Part shown: piece by piece, positions 34,321 through 43,654 of the stretch
Position numbering within the stretch: the first letter of the stretch is position 1
How the letters are laid out: the number at the start of each line of letters is the position of its first letter
From: Bacteroidaceae bacterium
GTDB taxonomy: Bacteria > Bacteroidota > Bacteroidia > Bacteroidales > Bacteroidaceae
Assembly (NCBI GenBank): GCA_902362375.1
Contig: CABIVS010000008.1
Coordinates: 266,696-330,695 of the forward strand
Length of the DNA: 64,000 bases
Direction: 5' to 3'
The notes under the pieces: model-generated
Seen by the model: only the letters and a program-made list of their open reading frames with translations
What the model was told of the DNA's origin: nothing
Databases searched by the model: none
Translations under genes and position numbers: made by a program

Positions 34321-35244
34321 TTATTTCTTTTCTTCCAGCAATGCCTTTACTACTGATTCCGGAGCTTTGAATATTGTTCCATGCTTATGCCCCACAGGGA
34401 TGCTTACTTCTTCTGTTACGTCTGTAAAGTTCCGGAAATCCTTTGTACGCATAGCACCATATATTTTTTTCTTATACACATCAAAATAGATTAAATAATC
34501 ATCGCCCAACTTCTCTACAGACGGTCCTTCTACAAAGGATTCTGTAAAAGGCTGTGATGCCGGCGAATAAGGTCCGGTCATAGAATCGGAAAAAGCGATT
34601 TTCAGATTGCGCTCCGGACGGGTATTATCCTTAAGCACCATGACATAGTCATTCTTCGCCCGTTTCACGATGACAGCATCAATGGTGCTGAATCCTGGGT
34701 CGTACAGAAGTTTTGCTTTCGAAACTGTCTTAAAATCTTTTGTAGTGATATAGTATAAACGATGATTGTTATTCTCTTCCTCTATCCCCTTTTCAAAACG
34801 CCCGGGGACACAAGAGGCCCATACAACCATAAACTGTTCACTCTCGTCGTCATAGAAAATCTCCGGAGCCCATACATTAATGGTAGTCGGTTCGTCTGCC
34901 ATTACAGGAATCATCTGTTGCTCCGACCAATGAATCAGGTCTTTGGAATGTGCGTAACCAAATCCCAAATCGCCTTTCCAACTGGTAGTCCAGACCAAAT
35001 GGTAGGTTCCATCCGGAGTGCGCACCATTGAAGGATCCCTCATTAGTTGATGCTGCCCCAATTCCGGTTTCAACCAGATTCCCGGAATACTGTCCCAATG
35101 TATTCCATCCTCACTATATAAGTATCTCAATCCCTCATCAGCCGGTTCATGAAATGAAGTGAACATATAGTAGTCTTTGTTACCTCCACAAGAAGCCAAA
35201 AACAGAAGACTTATTGCAGCTAATGTATTTCTTAACTTTTTCAT
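34321..35244 (-). CDS. GH43 alpha-L-arabinofuranosidase-type lipoprotein (BT1021-like)
   Basis: A 307-residue five-bladed propeller enzyme with a lipoprotein signal ending LFLASCGGN (Cys19). The GH43 catalytic triad is visible: base Asp in LMRDPSMV, pKa-tuning Asp in FSTIDAVIV and acid Glu in FVEGPSVEK. WAPEIFYDDES is another clade F glycosidase landmark. It is the first gene of the GH43 then GH143-GH142 operon and has a strong promoter (35306-35336). Its homologue in the RG-II locus is assigned to GH43 subfamily 18 (recalled). The exact arabinose linkage is not visible. Confidence 0.88.
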   Translation of the reverse strand: MKKLRNTLAAISLLFLASCGGNKDYYMFTSFHEPADEGLRYLYSEDGIHWDSIPGIWLKPELGQHQLMRDPSMVRTPDGTYHLVWTTSWKGDLGFGYAHSKDLIHWSEQQMIPVMADEPTTINVWAPEIFYDDESEQFMVVWASCVPGRFEKGIEEENNNHRLYYITTKDFKTVSKAKLLYDPGFSTIDAVIVKRAKNDYVMVLKDNTRPERNLKIAFSDSMTGPYSPASQPFTESFVEGPSVEKLGDDYLIYFDVYKKKIYGAMRTKDFRNFTDVTEEVSIPVGHKHGTIFKAPESVVKALLEEKK

Positions 35245-35305
35245 TTCTATATTCTATAATTGTATCCTTTATACAGAGGAGACGATAATAAGTCTAATTT
35301 GTACT

Positions 35306-35336
35306 CAAATATAACAGAAGAATCATTAGATTCAAA
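35306..35336 (-). promoter_or_regulatory. Bacteroides promoter of GH43 / GH143-GH142 operon
   Basis: The minus strand has TTTG (35336 to 35333), a 19-bp spacer and TATATTTG (35313 to 35306), a perfect -33/-7 pair. The leader before the ATG at 35244 is about 55 bases. Confidence 0.8.
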
Positions 35337-35350
35337 ATTTATATATGATA

Positions 35351-35377
35351 AAAGGGCGACTCTCCGAGCCACCCTTT
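35351..35377 (-). terminator. Terminator after DUF3826 gene
   Basis: The stem AAAGGGCGACTC (35351-35362) pairs with GAGCCACCCTTT (35366-35377), with two wobble pairs and a 3-base loop; the minus-strand 3' side ends in CCCTTTTATC. It separates the PL1-DUF3826 unit from the GH43 promoter. Confidence 0.75.
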
Positions 35378-35449
35378 CCACCATCAAACAAACTAACCAT
35401 TTACAATGGGAAAGAATTTCGCTTCTTTTTATAGTATCTTATTTTTTTA

Positions 35450-36118
35450 TTATAGAGAACCTCCACGGGCTTTTACACGTTTATACCATTCCTCACGTTC
35501 TTTCTTCAGATCATATCCACGTTTAGCCAGATAATTATTGATACGTCCTTTGTACTTTCCGAAAGCAGCATGTTTCTTGTTCGAATTTTCGGCATCCAAT
35601 GCGAATTCACGTGCCTCTATCAGCCAAGCATATATCTGGGCTTTTTCTTCTTCTTTCAAAGTCGGAATCATGTCCAGATGTGAGTCATAAGTCACTTTCA
35701 CCACTCCATAAGTCATGCCATCCTTCACTGCCTCTATTTGCTTTTCATCAAGAAAGAGGGATAAATCGGCAGGGAAAGCGAAATGTGAACGGTATAATGC
35801 CGCATCTTTTTCATTTTCGGCAGCTTTCAGTGCTTCATTTTTAGCATCACCAGTCAACCCTGAATCTTTTACCTTCTTGACTTTTGCATCCCGTACTTCA
35901 TAAATATCATTTAATTCGAAGTAACGATTGGCTATGATATTCCGAACGTCTTCGGCTATTTTCGCATCTGTAAGCCCAAGTTTATCAACGATCTTCTGTG
36001 ACCGACCGACAATAGACTTCACATATTCAGGATCACGATTCTCTTTATTCAAGTCGACTGTCTGTGCGGACATCCAACCGGAAATAAAAAGCAATGATAG
36101 TATCAGTATCTTTTTCAT
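35450..36118 (-). CDS. Exported DUF3826 protein (BT1022-like)
   Basis: A 222-residue helical protein with a signal peptide ending GWMSAQT. Charged helical repeats follow: GRSQKIVDKLGLTDAK, LDEKQIEAVKDGMTYG, MIPTLKEEEKAQIYAWL and EAREFALDAENSNKK, ending with YLAKRGYDLKKEREEWYKR. This is DUF3826, found beside pectin-degrading genes in Bacteroidetes, with no known activity. It shares a recognisable pattern with the C-terminal ~200 residues of the CE19 esterase of this locus, which suggests a common pectin-related role such as substrate binding or protein-protein contact. It is 60 bp downstream of the PL1 gene, likely cotranscribed. Confidence 0.8.
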   Translation of the reverse strand: MKKILILSLLFISGWMSAQTVDLNKENRDPEYVKSIVGRSQKIVDKLGLTDAKIAEDVRNIIANRYFELNDIYEVRDAKVKKVKDSGLTGDAKNEALKAAENEKDAALYRSHFAFPADLSLFLDEKQIEAVKDGMTYGVVKVTYDSHLDMIPTLKEEEKAQIYAWLIEAREFALDAENSNKKHAAFGKYKGRINNYLAKRGYDLKKEREEWYKRVKARGGSL

Positions 36119-36178
36119 TGATATTGTTTTTAAAGCAAGATGCCGAAAGAAAACTTGACCCCGGCACCTTACCTGCGA

Positions 36179-37918
36179 TTACATTAATTTTCCTTTTTCA
36201 GCCAATGTATCGTAGTTGTTCTTCATATCTCTCCAATCTACTTTGTGCTTTGTGCTGATACCGTTGATATATTTTTCAATATTAGTATATCCGTCACCTG
36301 TACAATCCTTATTAGCATCACTCGGATCATTCGGATTCAAGCCATTGGCAATTTCCCATTCATCCGGCATACCGTCACCGTCTGTATCTACATAAGGAGT
36401 ACCTTTATATTCAGGGAATCCACCCATCTGACGGATATCAGTAATAATACCCTGCTTATAAGAATCTTTAGGCAAACGGCGATACTTAAATTGTCCGTCT
36501 TCACCCATTGATTTAGGAGACAGACCGGTTAGATCGCCATAAGCATCTTTCGGAAGTTTCTTTTCATAATAAGGAATGCCCGTTTTCACTTCTTCAATCA
36601 CACGTTCATCTACAATATCACGGCAAGGGATAGTTGCACCTGCATGTTTCAATACATAATCATAGGCATCATTTGCACCCATAATATTAATATACGGCAT
36701 TTCAAACGGTTGATAGCTCCGTATGTTTTCAGTATACCCGTCAGTATTTGATTGGTCTTCAATCTGAATACCACCTTTCCAGTTGTCTGCTGTAATGGCA
36801 GGATAACCTTCCATGATGTTTCCATCAGCATAAACTCGTCCGTAGACGTGATGATCCAGTTTGCTGCGTCCTGATTCCGGCTTCAAAATACGATGTCCTA
36901 CATTAGAGTCTTTCGGTGTAGCAGGTCCCGGTTTGTAGTAGTTATTAATCATATTGAACATGGCGGTATAATCACCACCATCAGAAGAACGGTGAACCCA
37001 GTTGAACACTACATTATTGACAAAGTTGAATATTCCATTCCAGCCAATAGAAGGGTTACGTCCTGCATTACTAGCCCATAGGTTACGGGCAAATGCACAG
37101 TTTTCACCTCCCAAAGTGCTACCAAATGCATGGTTGTATGTATCCAATGCTTTTGCAGAGATTGTATTCTGAATAGTCACATTTACAGTAGGAAGTTTTA
37201 AATCTTTGCTTTCATATTGACCTTCACTAGGATCATACATATGACGGTAGAAAGATATATTTTCATCCAACCCCCACGTACAAGAACAGTGGTCAATCAT
37301 AATATTACCAACCGGATTTCCTCCGAAAGAGTCATCACGATGCCAAACCTTTGTTTCTCCACGGCGGAAACGCATATGGCGTACAACAACATCATGCGTA
37401 TCTACCCAAAATGATTCGCCGGCAATGCAAACGCCATCACCGGGAGCTGTCTGTCCTGCAATAGTAACATAGGGAGCACGAACTATAATCGGAGATTCCA
37501 GACGGATAATACCTGCCACATTGAACACGATAATACGAGCGCCCCCTGTTTCACAAGCTTCACGGAAAGAACCGGGTCCACGATCATTCAAATTAGTCAC
37601 AGTAATAACTTTACCGCCGCGACCACCGAAACTATACATACCGCCACCTTCTGCTCCAGGAAATGCCGGAATATTCGCTTGTGGCAAATCACATGGACGG
37701 CTAGCCCAAGGAATATAAGGACGTCCCTCCTTTGCTTCTTTCTGCACTATTGGCAGTGCCTTCGCCCATGCTTCATCAGAGCGCTTCCGCTCTTCAGTCA
37801 TCATCTTTTTATAGTTTTCTTTGGCTTCGTCGGTTATTTGTGGGTATTGAGCCCATGCAACAGTCGGAGTCAACATTGCAGCAGCAAAAGCTGCTAATAA
37901 TACATGTTTCTTCTTCAT
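36179..37918 (-). CDS. PL1 pectate lyase with calcium-binding repeat (BT1023-like)
   Basis: A 579-residue exported lyase with a signal peptide ending TVAWAQY. The beta-helix carries PL1 hallmarks: FPGAEGGGMYSFGGRGGK, NIMIDHCSCTWGLDENISF with acidic calcium ligands, and LWASNAGRNPSIGW with the likely catalytic Arg. The C-terminal segment DTDGDGMPDEWEIANGLNPN followed by DPSDANKDCTGDGY is a thrombospondin-3/EF-hand-like calcium repeat. Pectate lyases cut polygalacturonan by beta-elimination. In this locus the enzyme probably cuts the RG-II backbone, and the GH105 gene product handles the unsaturated ends. It forms a transcript with DUF3826. Confidence 0.92.
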   Translation of the reverse strand: MKKKHVLLAAFAAAMLTPTVAWAQYPQITDEAKENYKKMMTEERKRSDEAWAKALPIVQKEAKEGRPYIPWASRPCDLPQANIPAFPGAEGGGMYSFGGRGGKVITVTNLNDRGPGSFREACETGGARIIVFNVAGIIRLESPIIVRAPYVTIAGQTAPGDGVCIAGESFWVDTHDVVVRHMRFRRGETKVWHRDDSFGGNPVGNIMIDHCSCTWGLDENISFYRHMYDPSEGQYESKDLKLPTVNVTIQNTISAKALDTYNHAFGSTLGGENCAFARNLWASNAGRNPSIGWNGIFNFVNNVVFNWVHRSSDGGDYTAMFNMINNYYKPGPATPKDSNVGHRILKPESGRSKLDHHVYGRVYADGNIMEGYPAITADNWKGGIQIEDQSNTDGYTENIRSYQPFEMPYINIMGANDAYDYVLKHAGATIPCRDIVDERVIEEVKTGIPYYEKKLPKDAYGDLTGLSPKSMGEDGQFKYRRLPKDSYKQGIITDIRQMGGFPEYKGTPYVDTDGDGMPDEWEIANGLNPNDPSDANKDCTGDGYTNIEKYINGISTKHKVDWRDMKNNYDTLAEKGKLM

Positions 37919-38029
37919 TTTTATTTGGTTTAGTGAAGTTGTTAATTCAAAAATACAATAATAAGACGAAAGAGAAAAAGATTTGTAATCAGTAGAGCAA
38001 ATTATTTATAGTAAATCTACTCTTTAATC

Positions 38030-38070
38030 TAAAAAATATCTCCAACACTTTAAAAAAGTATTGGAGATAT
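38030..38070 (-). terminator. Terminator after SusD
   Basis: The stem ATATCTCCAACACTT (38036-38050) pairs with AAGTATTGGAGATAT (38056-38070) with one wobble pair, and on the minus strand it is followed by a T run. It lies 26 bp past the SusD stop and separates SusCD from the PL1 unit. Confidence 0.85.
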
Positions 38071-38095
38071 ATTAATCTTTAATCAAAGTTTTTAG

Positions 38096-40279
38096 TTATT
38101 CAGCTAATGGATCAAACGTACCCAATGCTCCACTTTGATTATAATCATTCCAGCCTATATTCTGCAGCAATGTTACATTATTCTGCATAAAATTCTGTTT
38201 AAAACCTATGAAATAATACTTTGGCAAGAAATTAATCTCATATTGTGGATCACCATCTACACGAGTTGTCTTACGATATAAATTTGCACGATAAAAATCT
38301 GCCAAATTATCAATGGCTGTATTAGTTGCTCCCTCGCTTGCCTTTTCTGTTAAAACAGTTTTTGAATCATCCAAATTCAAGACTGGTCGTGTAATTCCAG
38401 CTTTTACAATCGGATCAGCGTCCATTTTTGCTTCAGCTGTGCCAAAAGAAGTATTCACACATACCTCTATACCTGTTCGGCGGTGGGTTTCATTAAATGG
38501 AGTAACTTTCAAATAATTACAAGTATTTCCATTAAATCCACTCAATTTCCAAGTAGATTTTAAGACCTCTTGTCCAACACCACCATCCCATAACATCCAG
38601 CGGCGCATATCATCAAAACGTTTACCTTCGTATGCTAATTCTATTTGGCGTTCATACAATATAGCACCAAACAACTCACCACGATCCATCCTCTCTAATT
38701 TATCACCATAAGCTGCAACATCAGATTCACTATAACCTGCACGCAAACGAATATCTTTTAAGATACTGATGGCTTTATCGTAATTCTTGATACCACAAGC
38801 TGATTCTGCTAAATTTAATAATACTTCTGCATAACGCATTTCCATGTAAGGAGCACCGCTCCATTTAAATGGTTCACTTACTGTCAGATCATAATTATAC
38901 AACGGAGAAGAGTTCACACCTAAATCATCAGAACGCTTACGAACATAAACTCCTTTTACATTTGTTGCTAACCCATCTGCTCCATAGCCGCTCTGATCTT
39001 CTTCAATTTGCTTGTTTTCATCATCGTACCAAGTATAATTCCATAATACATATTCATCACCCGTATATGGATAATCCACCCCCTTAGATGTTGGATCGCC
39101 TTTAAATCTCCACATCACACCAGGGAAAGCAAATGTACGATAGAAACGCGGATCACGATTAAGGAAAAAACACTTCGAGTCATATGCATATTTTGACTCT
39201 CCTGGTTTCATGCCATCGGCCATTGGAAATAAATCGACCATTTGTGCTGTAGTAGCTTTACCACCACCTCCATACGTGTTTTTAGGACGAATAGAATTTT
39301 CCCATGAATTATTTTTGTTATAACTCGTTCCTGCAGATTCCTTTATGGTATTATATAAAGTTACAAATACAGCTTCAGGACTTTGGTAATCAGAAAACAT
39401 CTTTGCCCAATTTCCACCATTACGACCAGGATTACCAGCATAAGCTAATCCAAAGCCTCCCTCTGTCAATTTATTAACTGCTGCTTCATTGGATTGGTAA
39501 GCCAAATCCCAACGCGCTTCATCATCTCCACGATTAAATAAAGGACTGGCATAAAGCAACCGAGCACGACCTTGTAAAGCTAATGCTGTACCAGCAGTGA
39601 CACGTCCATAATCAGCACTTAAAGTAGTATTCCAATTGACAGGCAGATAATTAGAAGCAGTTTCCAAATCATCACAAATAAAATCAATACACTCTTTCGT
39701 AGTTGAACGTGGAATGGACAAATCCAAACCTCCATCATCATTCAACATCGGTGTTTGTACATGATCTATAATCGGCATACCACCATAAATCTTAACTAAC
39801 CTGTAATAACACCAAGCACGGAAGAAATAAGCCTGCCCCAATAATTCACGTTTTTGTTCTTCTGTCAATGTACTAGCAGTAACCCCTTCAATAATATCAT
39901 TGCACTCACGAATACGTCCATAAGGACTTGTATTCTTCATTTCACGATAAGCATAATCAGGTACTGTTGTATAATCAAGTTCCGTAGTCGGATCTATGAA
40001 AACAGAGAAACCTCCATATTCTTCTGTCGATTGCGAACATTCATCTGCCACACCAGCACTTGGAGTATCAAATCCGATCCCTGATGTTGAACTAGGAAGC
40101 AAATATTGATACAAAATATTAACGCGGCCTTTAGCACCTTCATAGTCATTATAAACCTCAGATGTAACAGTACCATAAGCTTTCTTATCTTGTAAGAATT
40201 CATCACTACACCCTTGGAAGAAAAGTGCTGTAGTTGCCATAATAGCAACTGCACTGAATTTTGTTATTCTATCTATCAT
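38096..40279 (-). CDS. SusD-like RG-II binding lipoprotein
   Basis: A 727-residue protein, on the long side for SusD. The lipoprotein signal ends FFQGCSDEFLQ (Cys24). TPR-type SusD features follow: ITEYNDIIEG-like RIRECNDIIEG, LLGQAYFFRAWCYYRLVKIYGG with the typical helix, ALQGRARLLYASPLFNRGDD and a C-terminal MRYAEVLLNLAESA and YERQIELAYEGKRFDDMRRW. SusD caps the SusC barrel at the cell surface and delivers glycan. It follows SusC by 14 bp, so the pair is coexpressed. The likely ligand is RG-II or its oligosaccharides, judged from the neighbours. Confidence 0.95.
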   Translation of the reverse strand: MIDRITKFSAVAIMATTALFFQGCSDEFLQDKKAYGTVTSEVYNDYEGAKGRVNILYQYLLPSSTSGIGFDTPSAGVADECSQSTEEYGGFSVFIDPTTELDYTTVPDYAYREMKNTSPYGRIRECNDIIEGVTASTLTEEQKRELLGQAYFFRAWCYYRLVKIYGGMPIIDHVQTPMLNDDGGLDLSIPRSTTKECIDFICDDLETASNYLPVNWNTTLSADYGRVTAGTALALQGRARLLYASPLFNRGDDEARWDLAYQSNEAAVNKLTEGGFGLAYAGNPGRNGGNWAKMFSDYQSPEAVFVTLYNTIKESAGTSYNKNNSWENSIRPKNTYGGGGKATTAQMVDLFPMADGMKPGESKYAYDSKCFFLNRDPRFYRTFAFPGVMWRFKGDPTSKGVDYPYTGDEYVLWNYTWYDDENKQIEEDQSGYGADGLATNVKGVYVRKRSDDLGVNSSPLYNYDLTVSEPFKWSGAPYMEMRYAEVLLNLAESACGIKNYDKAISILKDIRLRAGYSESDVAAYGDKLERMDRGELFGAILYERQIELAYEGKRFDDMRRWMLWDGGVGQEVLKSTWKLSGFNGNTCNYLKVTPFNETHRRTGIEVCVNTSFGTAEAKMDADPIVKAGITRPVLNLDDSKTVLTEKASEGATNTAIDNLADFYRANLYRKTTRVDGDPQYEINFLPKYYFIGFKQNFMQNNVTLLQNIGWNDYNQSGALGTFDPLAE

Positions 40280-40293
40280 AGTTATTTCCTTTC

Positions 40294-43200
40294 TTAGAAT
40301 GAAATATTAACACCTAATGTAAATTTGCGTAGAACCGGATAAACACCATAATTACCAGTTAAAGGATCCATGAAATTATCAGGATATGGATTATAAAGGC
40401 TTAACAGATTTTGTCCAGTCAAATTAAAGCGACAACTTTCGATACCAACTCCTAATTTTCTAAGCCATTCATTAGGAATAGAATATGCTACAGTCAAATT
40501 ACGTAAAGTAACTCGAGTTCCGCTAATTCTCCAGAAAGTTGAGGTTTCACTATTGAGTGAATACATTAGATTAGGATATTTGGCATCTCTATTTTGAGCA
40601 GCTACAATATTACCTTGTGCATCATATACATTCTCATATACGTACATGTTATTTGACCAGAACGAAGGCATATTATAATATTCTAAAGCTTTATAATCTG
40701 TTTGTTTTGTTATAGGACTATACACACTACGTGCTTCTTTAGGAACGAAACTATATCCTCCCCAACTGGCACCAAGTTGTGCACTAAAAGACAAGCCTTT
40801 CCAACTACCTCCAAAATTCAATGTAAAGCTATAAGGATTAGAACGATTAGATATTTTCACTTTATCCACATCTGTTACAGAATGATCAGCTGCTTGATAT
40901 GTTCCATCCGAATTCAATGGACCTTTTATATCTTTATAAATCAACATACCAGGGAATACTGCATCCTTTGTCTTTCCTAAATATGTACCATATGTACCAT
41001 CTGGTTTTTTCATATATTTCTCAAAATATTCTTCAATTTCTTGATAACTACGGAACATACCTATACATTGATATCCCCACGTACCAAGATCTGTCCGCTC
41101 ATTAGGATGTTGTTGATCTTGTGCAATAGTAGTAGGCCAATACATTTTCTTCACTTTATTATCACTGTAGCCTGTATTCAATTTCACCCAATATTTAAAG
41201 TCCTTGCCAATATTATCTTTCCAGCCTAATGATATTTCAACACCGTAAGTATCCACAGAACCATAGTTAGTAGGTGCAGGTTTAGTTCCAACGGTGGAAG
41301 GCAGAGCAGCAGATCCTTGAGGACTCATAAACATATCACGATGCATGTTATAATATCCATCTAGGTTTATTGACAAACGACTGTCTAATGTACGAATATC
41401 AAAACCTAGATTCGTTTGATAACTTTTATCCCAATGTGCATCACGATTAGGAATACCATTATTTACATTAGTAGAGATACCGGCACCTATATTATTTGAT
41501 GCACTTGTTCCAAATACAGCCCCTTTATTAGCATCACGATTATAAAGCGTCAACCAACTCCAAGCAGCAATATTATCTTTTCCCAGCATACCAAATGATC
41601 CGCGGACCTTCAAGAAATCAATACCTTTCACGTGTTCTTTAAACCAGCTTTCTTCTGATACAACCCATCCAAGAGACAGAGATGGAAAAACTCCCCAATA
41701 ATTCTCCGGAGCGAACTTAGTTGATGCATCCGAACGAATCAAAAACTCCAGCAAATATCTGTCAGCATATGAATAATTCACACGTCCGATGTATGACAAC
41801 ATTCCTGATTCAGAACGACTAAATTCAGTACTTTGAGTACCACTTGCTGTTTTAGATTGACCATCATTAAAGCTTAATGGGTCAAGAACCTGTCCCCAAA
41901 CATATTCAGATTCTGCCTCACTTTTCTCTATAGAAAACAAAGCACTCACATCATGAAGGCCAAATTTACGTGAATAGGAAATATTAAAGTTCATCTGATA
42001 TTGATCAGCGCGATCCATTTGTCGTCTAATCAAATTACCATTAGATTTTGTAATAGCAGAGAAATTTGCTTCTGAAAGATCCAAATCATCACCAGTATAA
42101 AGATGTTGTCCCGATCCACCACGATTCAACATTTTATATACAGTCACATTAGTTCCTAACTGATTAGCCTTCGCATTGTTGATACTCTTCGAGTATGAGA
42201 ACTTCATTTTCAAACCTTTAAATATACTACTCCATCCAAAATCGTATTCTACCGAACTATTCAAAGTCATATTCGAAGTTCTATTATTTGAATAGTTATT
42301 CAAATCTTGAATAGAACGATAATTATATGCTTGAATATCTTTAACTTCAGAATTACTTACTCCCAATGCAGCCATAGAATGACCAGCAATAGAGCTTGGA
42401 ATATATCTTAAATGAGTCAACAATGTATTATAATCAGTATCACTATTTTCACCACCAACTTTATTATATGCCTTTGTCTGATTTCCATAGTCACCTGATA
42501 CCTGCAATGACGCTTTCAACCATTTACTTATTTTTGCATCAACTCCTGCACGATAGTTCCAACGGTCATAATCCAACCGACCCAAATTACCATCTTGAGT
42601 GTAATAAGACATACCGGCAAAATATGTTGCACGATCTGTACCACCACTAACATTAATACTATGTTTCTGTGTAAAAGCAGCAGACCACTCATCTTTTAAT
42701 AAATCATAATTCAGATTTCTCATCGCAGCTAGCTCATCAGCCTGAAATAAGTCTGTTCTATTATCAATAGAACCATCTGTAGTCGGAGCTGATGCTACAC
42801 CATTCCATAGTACACCATAATCATATGCATTTAATAACTTCGCACGAGAAACTTCATCTGTGTAACCAAACTGGCCATTATATGAAATTTTCGGAGCACC
42901 AACTTGACCACGTTTTGTCTTTACTAAAATAACACCTTGAGCAGCACGTGCACCATAAACAGCAGCTGCAGCATCTTTCAAAACAGTAATACTTTCAATT
43001 ACACTTGCATCTAAATTATTGAAAGCTGTTTCATCTTGAATATAGTCATCAATAACATATACCGGACTTGATGAACCTCCTGTAGAAAAGCTTGAAGCGA
43101 CATCATTTTGACGAATTGTAAGACTAGCTCCTTCACCGGGACGAGTGTTACCACCACTAACGCCCAATCCATTCACTACTCCTCCTAATGCATTACCCAA

Positions 43201-43614
43201 ACTAGCAACAGATAAATCGCTAATTTCCGTCGGAGTAACAGTGGAAATAGCTCCAGTCACATTTTTCATCTTCTGTGTGCCATATCCTACTACAACCACT
43301 TCATCAAGTTTCATTAAATCTTCTTTCAAAACAATGCGCATATCCTTAAAATCAGAGATCGTCTGACTGGTATATCCAATGTATGAAATGGTTATTTTTC
43401 CCTTAGGAGGGACAGATATTACGAACTTACCATCCATATCAGTAATCGTTCCCAACGTAGTTCCATCAATCTTTACAGCAGCTCCAATAATAGGTTCACC
43501 TATTTCATCTACTACAACACCACTAACAGATCTCGCTTGCTGTGCTTGAAGCGACACACAAATAAACATCAAAAAACACAAGCAGCACTTGAGAAATAAA
43601 TATTTCTTTTGCAT
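40294..43614 (-). CDS. SusC-like TonB-dependent transporter (RG-II locus)
   Basis: A 1,106-residue outer-membrane transporter with a signal peptide ending SLQAQQA. A carboxypeptidase-regulatory-like domain follows (residues about 28-105; SGVVVDEIGEPIIGAAVKI, ISYIGYTSQTI), then the TonB box region LDEVVVVGYGTQK, a plug (VIESITVLKDAAAAVYGARA) and a 22-strand barrel ending TLGVNISF. No STN domain is present, so sigma/anti-sigma signalling through this SusC is not expected, in contrast with the SusC at 62579. It imports oligosaccharides with the adjacent SusD. Confidence 0.96.
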   Translation of the reverse strand: MQKKYLFLKCCLCFLMFICVSLQAQQARSVSGVVVDEIGEPIIGAAVKIDGTTLGTITDMDGKFVISVPPKGKITISYIGYTSQTISDFKDMRIVLKEDLMKLDEVVVVGYGTQKMKNVTGAISTVTPTEISDLSVASLGNALGGVVNGLGVSGGNTRPGEGASLTIRQNDVASSFSTGGSSSPVYVIDDYIQDETAFNNLDASVIESITVLKDAAAAVYGARAAQGVILVKTKRGQVGAPKISYNGQFGYTDEVSRAKLLNAYDYGVLWNGVASAPTTDGSIDNRTDLFQADELAAMRNLNYDLLKDEWSAAFTQKHSINVSGGTDRATYFAGMSYYTQDGNLGRLDYDRWNYRAGVDAKISKWLKASLQVSGDYGNQTKAYNKVGGENSDTDYNTLLTHLRYIPSSIAGHSMAALGVSNSEVKDIQAYNYRSIQDLNNYSNNRTSNMTLNSSVEYDFGWSSIFKGLKMKFSYSKSINNAKANQLGTNVTVYKMLNRGGSGQHLYTGDDLDLSEANFSAITKSNGNLIRRQMDRADQYQMNFNISYSRKFGLHDVSALFSIEKSEAESEYVWGQVLDPLSFNDGQSKTASGTQSTEFSRSESGMLSYIGRVNYSYADRYLLEFLIRSDASTKFAPENYWGVFPSLSLGWVVSEESWFKEHVKGIDFLKVRGSFGMLGKDNIAAWSWLTLYNRDANKGAVFGTSASNNIGAGISTNVNNGIPNRDAHWDKSYQTNLGFDIRTLDSRLSINLDGYYNMHRDMFMSPQGSAALPSTVGTKPAPTNYGSVDTYGVEISLGWKDNIGKDFKYWVKLNTGYSDNKVKKMYWPTTIAQDQQHPNERTDLGTWGYQCIGMFRSYQEIEEYFEKYMKKPDGTYGTYLGKTKDAVFPGMLIYKDIKGPLNSDGTYQAADHSVTDVDKVKISNRSNPYSFTLNFGGSWKGLSFSAQLGASWGGYSFVPKEARSVYSPITKQTDYKALEYYNMPSFWSNNMYVYENVYDAQGNIVAAQNRDAKYPNLMYSLNSETSTFWRISGTRVTLRNLTVAYSIPNEWLRKLGVGIESCRFNLTGQNLLSLYNPYPDNFMDPLTGNYGVYPVLRKFTLGVNISF

Positions 43615-43654
43615 ATATTCTTATTTTAAATTACATGTTTAAACAATCCCTCAC